The notes: a model not told the origin generated them from the sequence alone. DNA of 64,000 bases from Oscillibacter faecalis_A (GCF_029218125.1 NZ_JARFXX010000007.1:66991-130990), one strand, 5' to 3'. Counted from the stretch's first letter, positions 1-8,560 are shown. Program-made: numbers and translations.

Positions 1-92
1 ATGGAGCTATCAACTGCTGCGGGTTTGTTATACATACATCAACGCCTCCTGATTCAATTATAATGGAGGCGGATATGGGTGTCAATATAAAA

Positions 93-288
93 TTAGCGTA
101 AATTGAAATTTATTTTTATATTCTATTGACAAATGACCGGGTCAGGGGTTATAATCCAATCAAAGAACAAAGTTAGCGCAAATTGAACCTTACCATTCAA
201 GATGCGTTTGGTTAGCCTAACACTATCGCAGTCCATTCGTATGCGCCGGATGGATTATTTCTAAAATCAAAAATTAGCGCAAATTGAA
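93..288 (+). repeat. Three direct repeats TTAGCGYAAATTGAA upstream of xis/int
   Basis: The 15-mer TTAGCGYAAATTGAA occurs at 93-107, 173-187 and 274-288, all in the same orientation and 80 and 101 bp apart. The first lies just upstream of the promoter, and the other two lie between the promoter and the excisionase start. Such spaced direct repeats next to xis/int genes are typically binding sites for the excisionase, the integrase arm domain or a repressor. The binding partner is inferred. Confidence 0.7.
126..155 (+). promoter_or_regulatory. Sigma-A-type promoter for xis-int operon
   Basis: A consensus -35 box TTGACA (126-131) is followed after 18 bp by a consensus -10 box TATAAT (150-155). 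It sits between the first and second copies of the 15-mer repeat and about 150 bp upstream of the excisionase gene. A protein bound to the second repeat (173-187) would sit on the early transcribed region, so the repeats could be operators. Confidence 0.7.
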
Positions 289-306
289 GTAAAAGGTAAA
301 ATTTTT

Positions 307-516
307 ATGAAAAATGGAAATTTGACAGGGTTTATGAGCATCAAGGACACAGCAACACACAGCGGATTTAGCCAGTTCTACATTCGCAAACAGTGTAAGA
401 GCGGAACCGTTCCATGCAGGATGGCAGGGACAAAGTACATGATTGATTATGAAGCGTTTATGGAGCGAGAGCACAGATTGGCAGCACAGGCAGTTTCAAA
501 GCCTTATGTGATGTGA
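307..516 (+). CDS. Excisionase-like small DNA-binding protein
   Basis: This 69-residue protein has the layout of a MerR-like winged-helix excisionase: an N-terminal helix-turn-helix (MSIKDTATHSGFSQFYIRKQ, about residues 10-29), a basic CKSG turn and a YMIDYEAF strand/helix. It lies 13 bp upstream of a tyrosine integrase gene on the same strand, which is the usual xis-int order. Excisionases bind the element ends and bias the integrase towards excision. The ribosome binding site is weak (AAAAGG at 291-296). It could also act as a repressor at the upstream repeats. Confidence 0.7.
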   Translation: MKNGNLTGFMSIKDTATHSGFSQFYIRKQCKSGTVPCRMAGTKYMIDYEAFMEREHRLAAQAVSKPYVM

Positions 517-529
517 GAGAGGTGTATAT

Positions 530-1762
530 ATGGCATCGGTAAAGCAAAAGCAGAGAAAAGATGGCAGCGTTTTCTACGAGATTTCGGTTAGCAGAGGTCA
601 CGGCCTATCCCCCTACACAATGAGGTGGGATAGGCCAGAGGGGTTAGCTGGTAAAACAGTCAAAGCAAGGCTGCAAGCGGTTGCGTCCGAATTTGAACGT
701 GATTGTAGAGATGGCAAGGTCAAGACTCGTAAGGAAAGAAAAGCGGAACAGGAAGAAGCAGAGCAGAAAAAAATCCTTGAGGCAAGGAACAAAATGACCT
801 TTAAGCGTTTTTGCGAAGAAACGTTTTTGCCAGACCTCCGGCTAAGATGCAGTGAGCATACCATCTACAACTATCAGCTTCAACTGGAAAAGCACATCTA
901 TCCTGATATTGGAGCCTTGGAACTGCAAGCAATTAAGGCGGGGGACATCAATCAACTACTGCGGAACCAGCAAGCAATGAACGTATCCTTATCTATCCCC
1001 GTAAAGGTCTATACCATTGTTCGTGCAATTATCAAGATGGCTTACAAGGATGAGCTGATAGACCGGAACCCGATGGATAAGGTTGACCGTCCCCACAAGC
1101 GCAAGGATACGAGCCAGACACAGGCTCCGATGGCATGTACGGCTGATGAACTGCAAAAGCTGTGTGAGGCACTGAAAACTGAACCATTCCTGTGGCAAGC
1201 CCTTGTGCGTTTGTTGGTTGACAGTGGTATGCGTGTTGGGGAGTGTGTGGGACTGCTGTGGAGCAACGTAGATTTCGATAAGGGACGAATCACGGTTGAT
1301 GGGACAATGGTTTATACCCCCGATAAAGGCGTGTTCCGTGACCTGACCAAAAATGGAAAGAGCAGAACGTTTGGAGTTGACCCGGAAGTAATGGAAATGC
1401 TCAGAGTCCTACGGGACAGGCAACGGCTTGCGAAAGAATCAGAGTATGTGTTCACAAATGAGTCGACAGGATTACCGCTTCATCCAGACTCTCCAAGGCG
1501 CTTCCTGAAAAAGCTGGGAGAGAAGTGCGGTATTGAGGGCTTGCATCCACATCTGCTACGTCATAGCTTTGCAAGTGTAGCCATTACAAACGGTGCGGAT
1601 ATTGCGAGTGTATCAGAGAAGCTGGGACATAGCGACAAGGCCGTAACGCTCAGGATGTATACCCACGCAGACGAAGCGAGTATTGAAAAGGCCAGCGATA
1701 TTTTTAGAACGGCAATTTCAGGAAAAACAGAAAATACAAATCAGATAGGAGATAGAGTATGA
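530..1762 (+). CDS. Tyrosine recombinase (integrase)
   Basis: This is a full-length 410-residue phage/ICE-type integrase. An N-terminal arm-binding domain with a basic linker (about residues 1-85) is followed by a SAM-like core-binding domain (about 90-185) and a catalytic domain. The catalytic residues are visible: Arg235 in DSGMRVGE, His341-x-x-Arg344 in HPHLLRHSF, His367 in LGHS and the nucleophile Tyr377 in RMYTH. It is preceded by GAGAGGTG and shares a transcript with the excisionase. The downstream gene overlaps its stop codon (ATGA). It is more than 7 kb from the att copy at 9253, so which attachment site it uses cannot be told here. Confidence 0.92.
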   Translation: MASVKQKQRKDGSVFYEISVSRGHGLSPYTMRWDRPEGLAGKTVKARLQAVASEFERDCRDGKVKTRKERKAEQEEAEQKKILEARNKMTFKRFCEETFLPDLRLRCSEHTIYNYQLQLEKHIYPDIGALELQAIKAGDINQLLRNQQAMNVSLSIPVKVYTIVRAIIKMAYKDELIDRNPMDKVDRPHKRKDTSQTQAPMACTADELQKLCEALKTEPFLWQALVRLLVDSGMRVGECVGLLWSNVDFDKGRITVDGTMVYTPDKGVFRDLTKNGKSRTFGVDPEVMEMLRVLRDRQRLAKESEYVFTNESTGLPLHPDSPRRFLKKLGEKCGIEGLHPHLLRHSFASVAITNGADIASVSEKLGHSDKAVTLRMYTHADEASIEKASDIFRTAISGKTENTNQIGDRV

Positions 1763-3174
1763 TTACATTGACACAAATCTACAATGAAATCTTGCTCAAG
1801 GAGCAGAACAAGAAAATGGTTGAAAACAAGAATGAAGATAACTGGAAGCCGGAAAGATGTATGGATTACTCTCCGCCTGAGTTCTGTGTCCCTGTAAGCA
1901 GGGCGAAAGCAGCTCAAAGGAGGAAGCTCTCCAAGGTGCTGGCCTTTATCAAACGTGTACGCAATATCAGGTATGGGGAGGGCTGTACGATTATGCCGAT
2001 TCCGACCACCAGTAGAAGCATGATTGCGATTGCGGGGTCTGTGGCAAACGTATCCAACCTGATTAAGTTTATGTGTGCAATAGGGCTTATCAGCGTTGAG
2101 TGCAGCAAATATCAGTTCAATAGCAGATACGAAAAATGCAATTTCTCAAAAAAGTACCGCTATTATTACGATAATGAGGTAAAAATCATAGATTATTGCG
2201 AACGTGAGTCCATAAAAGAATTTGTTCCTAAGAATCATCCCGATAGAAAGCTGAATGATTTACCAATGCCGCTGATTAGCTTTAAAAGTGTTTCATTTTC
2301 CGCAAGGTTGAATTTAGTAAAACCATCTGATATTTCTGCTGCGGAATTTGAAAAGTGCATTTCAGAACTTTTGTTTAGAAAATATCCTGATTTGGAGAAG
2401 TATCAAATGTTGGCTGATGAAATCAATGAAACCTATTATGCGCAATATCCAGAACTTGCAATTCGATTTATACCCCGCTTCACATGGTACAAGGATAAAC
2501 CTGCTATTAGGAAAATTGGAATCAGAGCAACGAATCAATGTGTATCTGCGAGTAATTCTGATACACCAGATAATCGAATGAGTAAACGAGAACTTCTGGA
2601 CAAATACGGATTGAATCTATCCAAGGATGTGAAATCATCTGTACCTCGTATCACTTTATCACTGAATCAACACCTGTGGGAGAAAGAATCCACTGACATC
2701 TATGAGAGGATATATCAGGAATACATCCACTCAATAGGATGTCCCACCAGTGGCACAGTAGTTCAAAAGTTCGAGGAATTACGTCCGGCAATCAAAACGT
2801 TGCACATGAGACGGTATTTTGACAGTGAGGGAGAGATTGGAAATCACACTTGCCATGCTATGGCGAACGTAGAGAACCGCCAAGAGGTCTATGCGGAAAT
2901 GAGCAGATACCAGAAAGCAATTATTGAGGCAGAGGGACGGAAACTCTATGGGAATGAGATTTTCTTTCACGAAAGCTGTATCTATCTTGATGTCCTGAAG
3001 GAACTGCTGGATAATGGTTTCTTTTGCTGGGAGTGTTATGATGCCTTCTATGCGAGAAAAGAGGGCATTACTCAGGAAGCGTTTGAAAGCTATGTGGAAG
3101 CGTTGGTGGAGAAAAAAGCAAACGCCTATATCCAGAGGTATTATGAAATAAAGGATGAAACGGTGGCTTCCTGA
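1759..3174 (+). CDS. Unknown protein translationally coupled to integrase
   Basis: This 471-residue protein starts inside the integrase stop codon (ATGA overlap), so the two are probably translationally coupled. I do not recognise the family. The region around residues 45-140 looks like a winged helix: a basic helix, then SVANVSNLIKFMCAIGLISV and a KKYRYYY wing. That resembles replication-initiator or regulator DNA-binding folds. The C-terminal half is predicted helical and rich in Tyr and Glu. There is no signal peptide or membrane segment. By position it could be an element replication or partner protein of the integrase, but no function is assigned. Confidence 0.6.
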   Translation: MITLTQIYNEILLKEQNKKMVENKNEDNWKPERCMDYSPPEFCVPVSRAKAAQRRKLSKVLAFIKRVRNIRYGEGCTIMPIPTTSRSMIAIAGSVANVSNLIKFMCAIGLISVECSKYQFNSRYEKCNFSKKYRYYYDNEVKIIDYCERESIKEFVPKNHPDRKLNDLPMPLISFKSVSFSARLNLVKPSDISAAEFEKCISELLFRKYPDLEKYQMLADEINETYYAQYPELAIRFIPRFTWYKDKPAIRKIGIRATNQCVSASNSDTPDNRMSKRELLDKYGLNLSKDVKSSVPRITLSLNQHLWEKESTDIYERIYQEYIHSIGCPTSGTVVQKFEELRPAIKTLHMRRYFDSEGEIGNHTCHAMANVENRQEVYAEMSRYQKAIIEAEGRKLYGNEIFFHESCIYLDVLKELLDNGFFCWECYDAFYARKEGITQEAFESYVEALVEKKANAYIQRYYEIKDETVAS

Positions 3175-3284
3175 TATGGGAAAACATATATTGACTCTTC
3201 AAGTGGACAGGAAAACCAAAAGCACCACATCCTGAGTGAGAGAGCAACTTGAAGTGAACGTTTCAAAATTACGGTGAACAGGAA

Positions 3285-3386
3285 GCCCTCTCATCGCTGG
3301 TCGCTCCGCGATCAGCGGAAAAGAGGGCGTACTTGTTATCACAGAAATTGTCTGATTGATTTCCGAAAAAGGGGTTAATCAGGCAA
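3285..3386 (+). other. Two consecutive stem-loops after the integrase operon
   Basis: The first hairpin (3285-3328) has three stacked stems: GCCCTCT/AGAGGGC, CGCTG/CAGCG and TCGC-tcc-GCGA. The second (3348-3386) pairs TTGTCTGATT with AATCAGGCAA and is followed by TTTT, so it can act as a terminator for the operon ending at 3174. The rest of 3175-3434 contains no gene that I can support. Confidence 0.55.
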
Positions 3387-3434
3387 TTTTCCTTTTTGGC
3401 TTGTCTTTTCTGGATAGGCGTGATACACTGAATT

Positions 3435-3544
3435 TGCCACGCAAGTTAATATGAAACCACACGAGTGTGCGTTTTTATCATCTTGGTAAAAATGCAGGCT
3501 CTTATTTGGCATACACTCGTGTGGATGACTGAACTTGCGTGGCA
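3435..3544. repeat. Large two-tier inverted repeat (110 bp)
   Basis: Outer arms TGCCACGCAAGTT (3435-3447) and AACTTGCGTGGCA (3532-3544) are perfect complements. Inner arms CCACACGAGTGT (3457-3468) and ACACTCGTGTGG (3513-3524) are also perfect. The centre can fold again (GCGTTTTTA with TAAAAATGC). There is no trailing T tract, so this is not a simple terminator. In a mobile element this kind of fold is typical of a single-strand origin, an oriT, a cruciform recombination site or a structured RNA. Which one it is remains inference. Confidence 0.7.
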
Positions 3545-3898
3545 GCAAGGAGCCAGCGTTTTTCGGTGCGTGGCTTCGTGCTGCGCACTTTTTTATTTTA
3601 TCGGAAGCGAGATGGGATTTTGTTTATTATTGCAATTATTGGTTTTTTGATTGCTTGCCCCGGAATTGCATTTGCACTATTTTGGTTTTTCACCTGTCCG
3701 TATGTAATAGGAGCGATTGTTGCATTTGTAGTTATTTCAGTAATTGTTATTTGTGCAACGGAGAGTCGCCATGAAGAGAAGTCTGCGTCAGATGATGTAC
3801 TTCCCCAAGAAAAGGGAGATTGGTATATTCATTATTTAAGTCAGCCACAAGAAGAACAGGATGAAAATGATGAAGGTGAACTCCATAAGGAGATGTAG
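3539..3898 (+). CDS. Small membrane protein, start uncertain
   Basis: The frame is up to 119 residues from a GTG at 3539. It has two adjacent hydrophobic segments (about residues 28-45 and 48-70) followed by an acidic, soluble tail rich in Glu, Gln and Asp. There is no ATG in the N-terminal part and the GTG lies inside the right arm of the big inverted repeat, so the true start may be a later GTG or the TTG near 3623. It ends 5 bp before the zinc-ribbon gene, with which it is probably co-transcribed. The function is unknown. Confidence 0.5.
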   Translation: MAARSQRFSVRGFVLRTFLFYRKRDGILFIIAIIGFLIACPGIAFALFWFFTCPYVIGAIVAFVVISVIVICATESRHEEKSASDDVLPQEKGDWYIHYLSQPQEEQDENDEGELHKEM

Positions 3899-3903
3899 TT
3901 TTT

Positions 3904-4671
3904 ATGGCAGATTATATTTGCCCCATGTGCGATACATCAGTCAGTAGAACAGATAGAGCTTGCCCCAAATGTGGTTGTCCCATTGATTTTATAAGAGATT
4001 TCCAAGCAAATAAGAAGACAAACACATCTGAAATAACACCAGTTCAAACAGATGATTTCCTTGAGCTGCCAATCATTAAGCCGGTACAAAAAGCAGAAAA
4101 TTCTAACATACCTTCTCACGTTCAGGAAGAGTCGAAACCTGATTTATCAAAGTGTAAAGGTATTGCGAATAGACAGCATGATAATATTAAAGCCCCCGTC
4201 CCTGCAATTGCGGATGGAGGTGAAAGGCTTAAATATATCTTAGAAAAGCGAAAGGTGCTGCGGGAAGCTACAAATCCAGTTAAAGATACCTCAGAAAATA
4301 TTATAGATGTAGAACCCACTGTAGAAACAACGTGGGTACAGCCACTACAAAAGCAAAATCTTGGTAAAACAGCCCTTTGTTCTCAATGTAGAAGTATAGT
4401 GCCTACTTGTTGGGGAAATTGCCCGAAATGTGGAGCTAAACTTCAAGAGCTTGTATTGCCAAAATCAAATATACCGTATGTCTTTCCGGAAAAAAATGAT
4501 GATATTGAAAATGACAGTATGTGGCAAAAACTGGTTGAGAACGTGCATAATTCAAGGAAACACAAGGAAGCCGAAGAGGATAGTTATAGACTGAGCGATG
4601 AATATAACAGGGATGACTTTGAATCAGATGCGTTTGAAGATAATACACGTGATGAAGATGATAACTATTGA
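3904..4671 (+). CDS. Protein with two zinc ribbons
   Basis: This 255-residue soluble protein has an N-terminal zinc ribbon (CPMCDTSV...CPKCGCP, residues 6-26) and a second one near residue 160 (CSQCRSIV...CPKCGAK), joined by a long low-complexity linker with an acidic C-terminal tail. Paired CxxC ribbons of this kind usually make protein-protein or nucleic-acid contacts. Its gene overlaps the 5' region of the exonuclease-SWIM gene, which suggests a shared operon. The function is unknown. Confidence 0.65.
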   Translation: MADYICPMCDTSVSRTDRACPKCGCPIDFIRDFQANKKTNTSEITPVQTDDFLELPIIKPVQKAENSNIPSHVQEESKPDLSKCKGIANRQHDNIKAPVPAIADGGERLKYILEKRKVLREATNPVKDTSENIIDVEPTVETTWVQPLQKQNLGKTALCSQCRSIVPTCWGNCPKCGAKLQELVLPKSNIPYVFPEKNDDIENDSMWQKLVENVHNSRKHKEAEEDSYRLSDEYNRDDFESDAFEDNTRDEDDNY

Positions 4672-4706
4672 GTTCATCAGGTAGTCGCAATCAAAGGAGA
4701 AACGCC

Positions 4707-6110
4707 ATGGGAAACGGTTTTTCAACGCTTTTTGAAAAGTACACTTCAATTGTGGCGTTTGATGTGGAAACCTCCGGTTTAGACCCATATTTTGACCAAA
4801 TTGTTGAGCTTGGAGCACAGAGACTTTTCCAAAAAAATGGGGAACTTTTGGCGGAGCCGTTACACTATTTCATCAAGTTGTATGATGGACATCGCATGGA
4901 TGAAGATGCGGCATCAGTTAACCATATTACGGAGTCCATGTTAGAAAAAAACGGCGTTAGTATAGAAAAAGCCATGTCAGATTTTAAACGTTTGATTGAG
5001 GGGAAAACACTATTAGTTGCCCACAATGCAAATTTTGATATGCTCTTTATAACGGTGGCAGCGCTAAAAATCAACGAAAAGAAGTTTTTTCAACACTTAG
5101 ACGTTGTTGATACCCTGACTGTATTCAAAGACCGGGCCCCATATCCACATAAACTGTCAGATGCAATTGCACATTATCATTTAGAAAGATATGTAGAGAA
5201 TAACCACACTGCTTTAGGGGATACATTTGCGTTGCTTTATGTTGTGGGGGCGATGGCAAGCGAAAAAGGCGATTTATTGCAGTATGTCAATTTGTTTGGC
5301 TATAATCCCAAGTATCCACCACGATATAAACTTCCCAATATTGATTACTGTGAACAACCATATAATTCCCAATTACCCTTATATCAAAAAATACATAGAC
5401 CTGCTACTTGTCAAACGCAGGTTAAACCTGTTTTCACCGGAAACGTACCGCTTACTGATAATGTGATTATGCAAGAAGTTGCTGCACCACAAACGTTTTA
5501 TCATGGGATAGAATATGCACAGCTAAAAAAAGTAAGGAATCTTCATTTTCTTAAAAACGAAGGAATGTTTTTGGCAAATGTTATTGGTAGTCGGGTTTAT
5601 GATACGGAATTTAGAGTAACCACAAAGGGTGTAATAACATGGTATCGGTGTAGTTGCCAAGCATTTGGCACATATCCAAAAGCGTGCAAACACATTATTG
5701 CGGTAGCAAAAGTAATTCAACAGCACTGGACGGACTACTTCGGCATGGCTGATGGTGAAAAGAAATCTCCGTTTCATCAATCGGTAATTGATGGGCCAAA
5801 AGCAAGTGAACCAGTAAAAGAAAGGTTTACGCCCCCTTTTAACACAGATTATTGGGAAAGCCATGAAATGAATCTGGGGCCCCCAGAAGCATGGTGCACT
5901 AAAGAAGAACGTCCAATATTGCAGCCTTTGCCCGATACGCAAGCGGAGGACTCTTCTGATGAAGAGGATGGTTATGACCCATATCCTGACTCATGTTATG
6001 AAGATAGTGTAAGTAATGAGATACCGGAGGACTATTACGATGATTACGATAGGGAGGTCGATACACGCATGGATGACAACTTCTATATTGGGGATGGTGA
6101 TGATTGGTAA
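4707..6110 (+). CDS. DEDDh 3'-5' exonuclease with SWIM zinc finger
   Basis: The N-terminal domain (about residues 12-185) is a DnaQ-like exonuclease with all DEDDh residues: Asp19 and Glu21 (FDVETSG), Asp111 (HNANFD), and His167 with Asp172 (HTALGD). A SWIM finger follows at about residues 315-329 (CSC...CKH). The C-terminus is acidic. I chose ATG 4707 over ATG 4668 because a strong AAAGGAGA lies 6 bp upstream, giving 467 residues. The expected activity is degradation of DNA or RNA from the 3' end, possibly in DNA processing of the element. The fusion of this nuclease with SWIM is uncommon. Confidence 0.82.
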   Translation: MGNGFSTLFEKYTSIVAFDVETSGLDPYFDQIVELGAQRLFQKNGELLAEPLHYFIKLYDGHRMDEDAASVNHITESMLEKNGVSIEKAMSDFKRLIEGKTLLVAHNANFDMLFITVAALKINEKKFFQHLDVVDTLTVFKDRAPYPHKLSDAIAHYHLERYVENNHTALGDTFALLYVVGAMASEKGDLLQYVNLFGYNPKYPPRYKLPNIDYCEQPYNSQLPLYQKIHRPATCQTQVKPVFTGNVPLTDNVIMQEVAAPQTFYHGIEYAQLKKVRNLHFLKNEGMFLANVIGSRVYDTEFRVTTKGVITWYRCSCQAFGTYPKACKHIIAVAKVIQQHWTDYFGMADGEKKSPFHQSVIDGPKASEPVKERFTPPFNTDYWESHEMNLGPPEAWCTKEERPILQPLPDTQAEDSSDEEDGYDPYPDSCYEDSVSNEIPEDYYDDYDREVDTRMDDNFYIGDGDDW

Positions 6111-6161
6111 GTAGAAGCGAGTTTCCTAATGTTGAGAGATAATAGAAAGGGTAGTAAAGAA

Positions 6162-6395
6162 ATGGATGAAAACACTTTACTCTTAAAAGAAATCTTAAAA
6201 CAACTCTATATATTAAATCAAAAGATTGAAGCTCTAAATACAAGTAACGAGTTTTGGAATATTCAAGATATTTACAAAAGATTAGACCAAATCGGCGATA
6301 TAGTATCGGACATTAGTAGTAAAGCTGATAGTATTGATAGCAATATAGATAGTATTGACAACAAAGTATTTTCTATCGAATTAGCTGTTACCTAA
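6162..6395 (+). CDS. Small coiled-coil protein
   Basis: From ATG 6162 (AGAAAGG upstream) this is a 77-residue protein. Its second half carries heptad-like repeats (IGDIVSDISSKADSIDSNID and on), typical of a short coiled coil, and there are no membrane segments. An in-frame ATG at 6129 has no ribosome binding site. It follows the exonuclease gene by about 50 bp on the same strand. The function is unknown. Confidence 0.6.
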   Translation: MDENTLLLKEILKQLYILNQKIEALNTSNEFWNIQDIYKRLDQIGDIVSDISSKADSIDSNIDSIDNKVFSIELAVT

Positions 6396-6430
6396 CTTGG
6401 AGCGTTTTTCAACAGAAAGGAATATGCACA

Positions 6431-6613
6431 ATGGATGAAACGAAATGGTTGATATGGGAACGGGATTATGTAGAAGGTGTTCATGAAATAGTTTCGGAAG
6501 TATACTCTAAGCAAGCGGCATATGCTGAACTGCGACACCTACAAAAAGAACATCCAGATACAATTTATGAAATAGAAGAAGACGGACCGGATTTTAGTGA
6601 TTACGAACTGTGA
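6431..6613 (+). CDS. Small acidic hypothetical protein
   Basis: This 60-residue acidic protein is preceded by AAAGGA at a good distance. It has the shape of a small single-domain alpha/beta protein with an acidic C-terminus (EEDGPDFSDYEL). It is the last gene of the + strand run, and a strong terminator begins 6 bp after its stop. The function is unknown. Confidence 0.55.
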   Translation: MDETKWLIWERDYVEGVHEIVSEVYSKQAAYAELRHLQKEHPDTIYEIEEDGPDFSDYEL

Positions 6614-6618
6614 CGTCC

Positions 6619-6647
6619 AAAAGGGAGAGCATTTCGCTCTCCCTTTT
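6619..6647. terminator. Bidirectional terminator
   Basis: A perfect 12-bp stem AAAAGGGAGAGC/GCTCTCCCTTTT with a 5-nt loop lies between convergent genes. A T run follows on both strands. Confidence 0.85.
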
Positions 6648-6660
6648 AGTTGTGTATTTC

Positions 6661-7227
6661 TCACACCTCCAACATCAAATGTCCCTCAATGGCCTTTTCT
6701 ATCTCCTGCTGCTGGATACCGATATAACGTTGTGTCACGGCGGCGGAGGAATGTTGAAGCAGCTGCTGGACAAGGGCGATATTATATCCGCTGTCCTTGT
6801 AAATCTCTGTCGCATAAAATTTCCTAAAGCTATGTGTGCTGATACCCTGATAACCTAAGTAATCGCACACCAGCTTTAATTGCTTCTGTATGGCTCTTTC
6901 AGACAGTGGGAAGATGATTGCCCCGGATGGAATACCGTGGTCAAGGCAATAGCAGCGGATGTACTGATACAGAGCCAGCGGCACAGTGAAGTTTCGTGCC
7001 TTTTTCGTTTTCTGCTCCACGATAGAAAGGCGATACCTGTCACCGTCCTTTACAACGTCGGCAAGCCTCAGATGGATAATGTCAGAGATGCGCAAGCCTA
7101 AATTTGCTTCAAGGGTCAATGCGGTGGCAATCCGCTCATTTGGTCTGCATCCGGTAAAGCCCTGTTTCATGGCCTGGATAATGGCTTGATACTGCTCCTT
7201 TGTCAGAGCAACGGTTTTGATATTCAC
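6661..7227 (-). CDS. Minimal tyrosine recombinase
   Basis: At 188 residues this is essentially a catalytic domain alone. It keeps Arg46 (LGLRISD), His132-x-x-Arg135 (THSFRK), His159 (LLQHSS) and Tyr168 (QRYIG). It lacks the arm-binding and core-binding domains of the 410-residue integrase at 530. The start is GTG 7227, six bases after AAAGGAGG. Single-domain recombinases of this sort resemble FimB/FimE-type invertases or resolvases that act at short inverted repeats. It may resolve multimers or invert a nearby segment. No obvious substrate site was seen. Confidence 0.82.
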   Translation of the reverse strand: MNIKTVALTKEQYQAIIQAMKQGFTGCRPNERIATALTLEANLGLRISDIIHLRLADVVKDGDRYRLSIVEQKTKKARNFTVPLALYQYIRCYCLDHGIPSGAIIFPLSERAIQKQLKLVCDYLGYQGISTHSFRKFYATEIYKDSGYNIALVQQLLQHSSAAVTQRYIGIQQQEIEKAIEGHLMLEV

Positions 7228-7507
7228 GCTGATTTCCTCCTTTGGATGGGGTAAAATACGAACTTCCGGTCAGTGTTAAACGAACTTTGGGTATAAAAAT
7301 CACAGAAGCCTTGAAACCGCTGACTTTTGGTGTTCGTATTCCTCCAGTTTTACGAACTCTTGCGGAAATTTCTCATGTCCAGCAACAATCCCTCTGTAGC
7401 AAAAAACTTTTATAGATACAATCATCAAAAATCGCTTCTGGCGGCGGGGGTGTATAGATATAGCCCCCTGACCTTGCGTGGATTCTGGTTAAAAATATCA
7501 TTACTAT

Positions 7508-8155
7508 TTAACACGCTATCACCATCTCCGCCTGACAGTCCATACAAGCGATATGGACGCACTTGGTAGCCCTCACAGAGTTCCCGCAACAGGGGCAGAC
7601 ATATTTACGGCTGCCGGATGGCTTCGGCGGTGGAGGTGTGGGATTACCGTTGTGACTGCCTGTACCGGAAACAGAGATACCATAGAACTCATTCCGTGTG
7701 ATAAGAATGTCTGAAAGTTCATTTTCAAGCACAAAGTCCAGCAGTTCATCCGTTGGCGTTGTCAGCGTCCAGCCATATTTTTCATGGTGGGCCACATTCA
7801 GTCCATGGGCTTCGGCAACCCTCTTGAAACGCTTGTTGTGGTAGGTATTGCCTCTGCTGGTGTCCTTAATGCCGTGAAGCTGGCAATAGTAGTGGCACAT
7901 CTCATGGAGCAAGTCAGCACAGATAAATTCGATGGGTCTTGCTAATGTCCCCGCTCCAACGTTTATCTCGTGGGTGGCTCCGACAGTGGAAACCCATGTA
8001 TCGTCCCGGACAGAGAAATGGGCGTAGGCTTTGGGGGTACTCTGGATAGTCAGCGTGGGCCTTGAAAGTTCATTTTCAAAGAAATGCTGGTTGAGCAGGT
8101 CGAACAGCTTATTGAGATAGCCAGCGACACGATTGTAAGAAGTCAGTTGTTTCAT
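7508..8155 (-). CDS. SprT-like zinc metalloprotease domain protein
   Basis: This 215-residue protein carries the HExxH zinc site of SprT/Spartan-like proteases (LLHEMCHYYCQ, about residues 84-94) with a further conserved stretch RGNTYHNKRFKRVAEAHG. A C-terminal zinc ribbon (CPCCGNSV...CMDCQ) follows. SprT-like proteases act on DNA-bound proteins, and element-borne versions are common in Clostridia conjugative elements. The start at 8155 has AAGGAGG upstream. It is read in the same direction as the small genes at 8276-8861. Confidence 0.78.
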   Translation of the reverse strand: MKQLTSYNRVAGYLNKLFDLLNQHFFENELSRPTLTIQSTPKAYAHFSVRDDTWVSTVGATHEINVGAGTLARPIEFICADLLHEMCHYYCQLHGIKDTSRGNTYHNKRFKRVAEAHGLNVAHHEKYGWTLTTPTDELLDFVLENELSDILITRNEFYGISVSGTGSHNGNPTPPPPKPSGSRKYVCPCCGNSVRATKCVHIACMDCQAEMVIAC

Positions 8156-8171
8156 AGTAAATCCTCCTTGA

Positions 8172-8212
8172 AAAAAGGGAGCGGATACAGTATACTCAAA
8201 CTGTACCCGCTC
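8172..8212 (-). terminator. Terminator or attenuator upstream of the SprT-like gene
   Basis: On the - strand GAGCGGGTACAGT pairs with ACTGTATCCGCTC and is followed by CCCTTTTTT. It separates the 94-residue protein gene from the SprT-like gene only 17 bp further on, so partial read-through (attenuation) is possible. Confidence 0.7.
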
Positions 8213-8275
8213 TTGTAGTGTGGTTAGATGGCTCTTTGTCTGTGGCTTGGTAGGCGTTCAGACAAAGGGCTTTTC

Positions 8276-8560
8276 TTATGCGGAAATAGAGAAGCGCCGG
8301 GAAGAAACCTGTTTCGTAAAGGCTTTGTAGACTTCCTCTCCAAACTTTTCCTTGAAGCGTTTTGTATCAAAGCGGGTGGTAAGAACGGAAGTCCAGCGCA
8401 CGATATAGCCTCCGGCAAACAGTTCTTCGGTGTTGGCTGCTTCCATCTCAGCTTTGATACTATTACGGACAGTCTCGGCTTCGGATTTGGTTTCTTCGAT
8501 AAGTGCTTCAAGGCTTTGCAAGGTTTCTATTTTTGCGATAAGTTCGTTGCGTGACATCAT
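8276..8560 (-). CDS. Small element-associated protein
   Basis: From ATG 8560 (GAAAGGA upstream) this is 94 residues: a helical N-terminal half (MSRNELIAKIETLQSLEALI) and a C-terminal beta part ending in a KQVSSRRFSIS motif. From memory, a similar C-terminal motif (RFDxxxFK...YTKxxxSRRF) accompanies phage and ICE recombination nucleases, but I cannot verify that here. A longer frame up to 8743 has no good start. The precise role is unknown. Confidence 0.6.
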   Translation of the reverse strand: MMSRNELIAKIETLQSLEALIEETKSEAETVRNSIKAEMEAANTEELFAGGYIVRWTSVLTTRFDTKRFKEKFGEEVYKAFTKQVSSRRFSISA

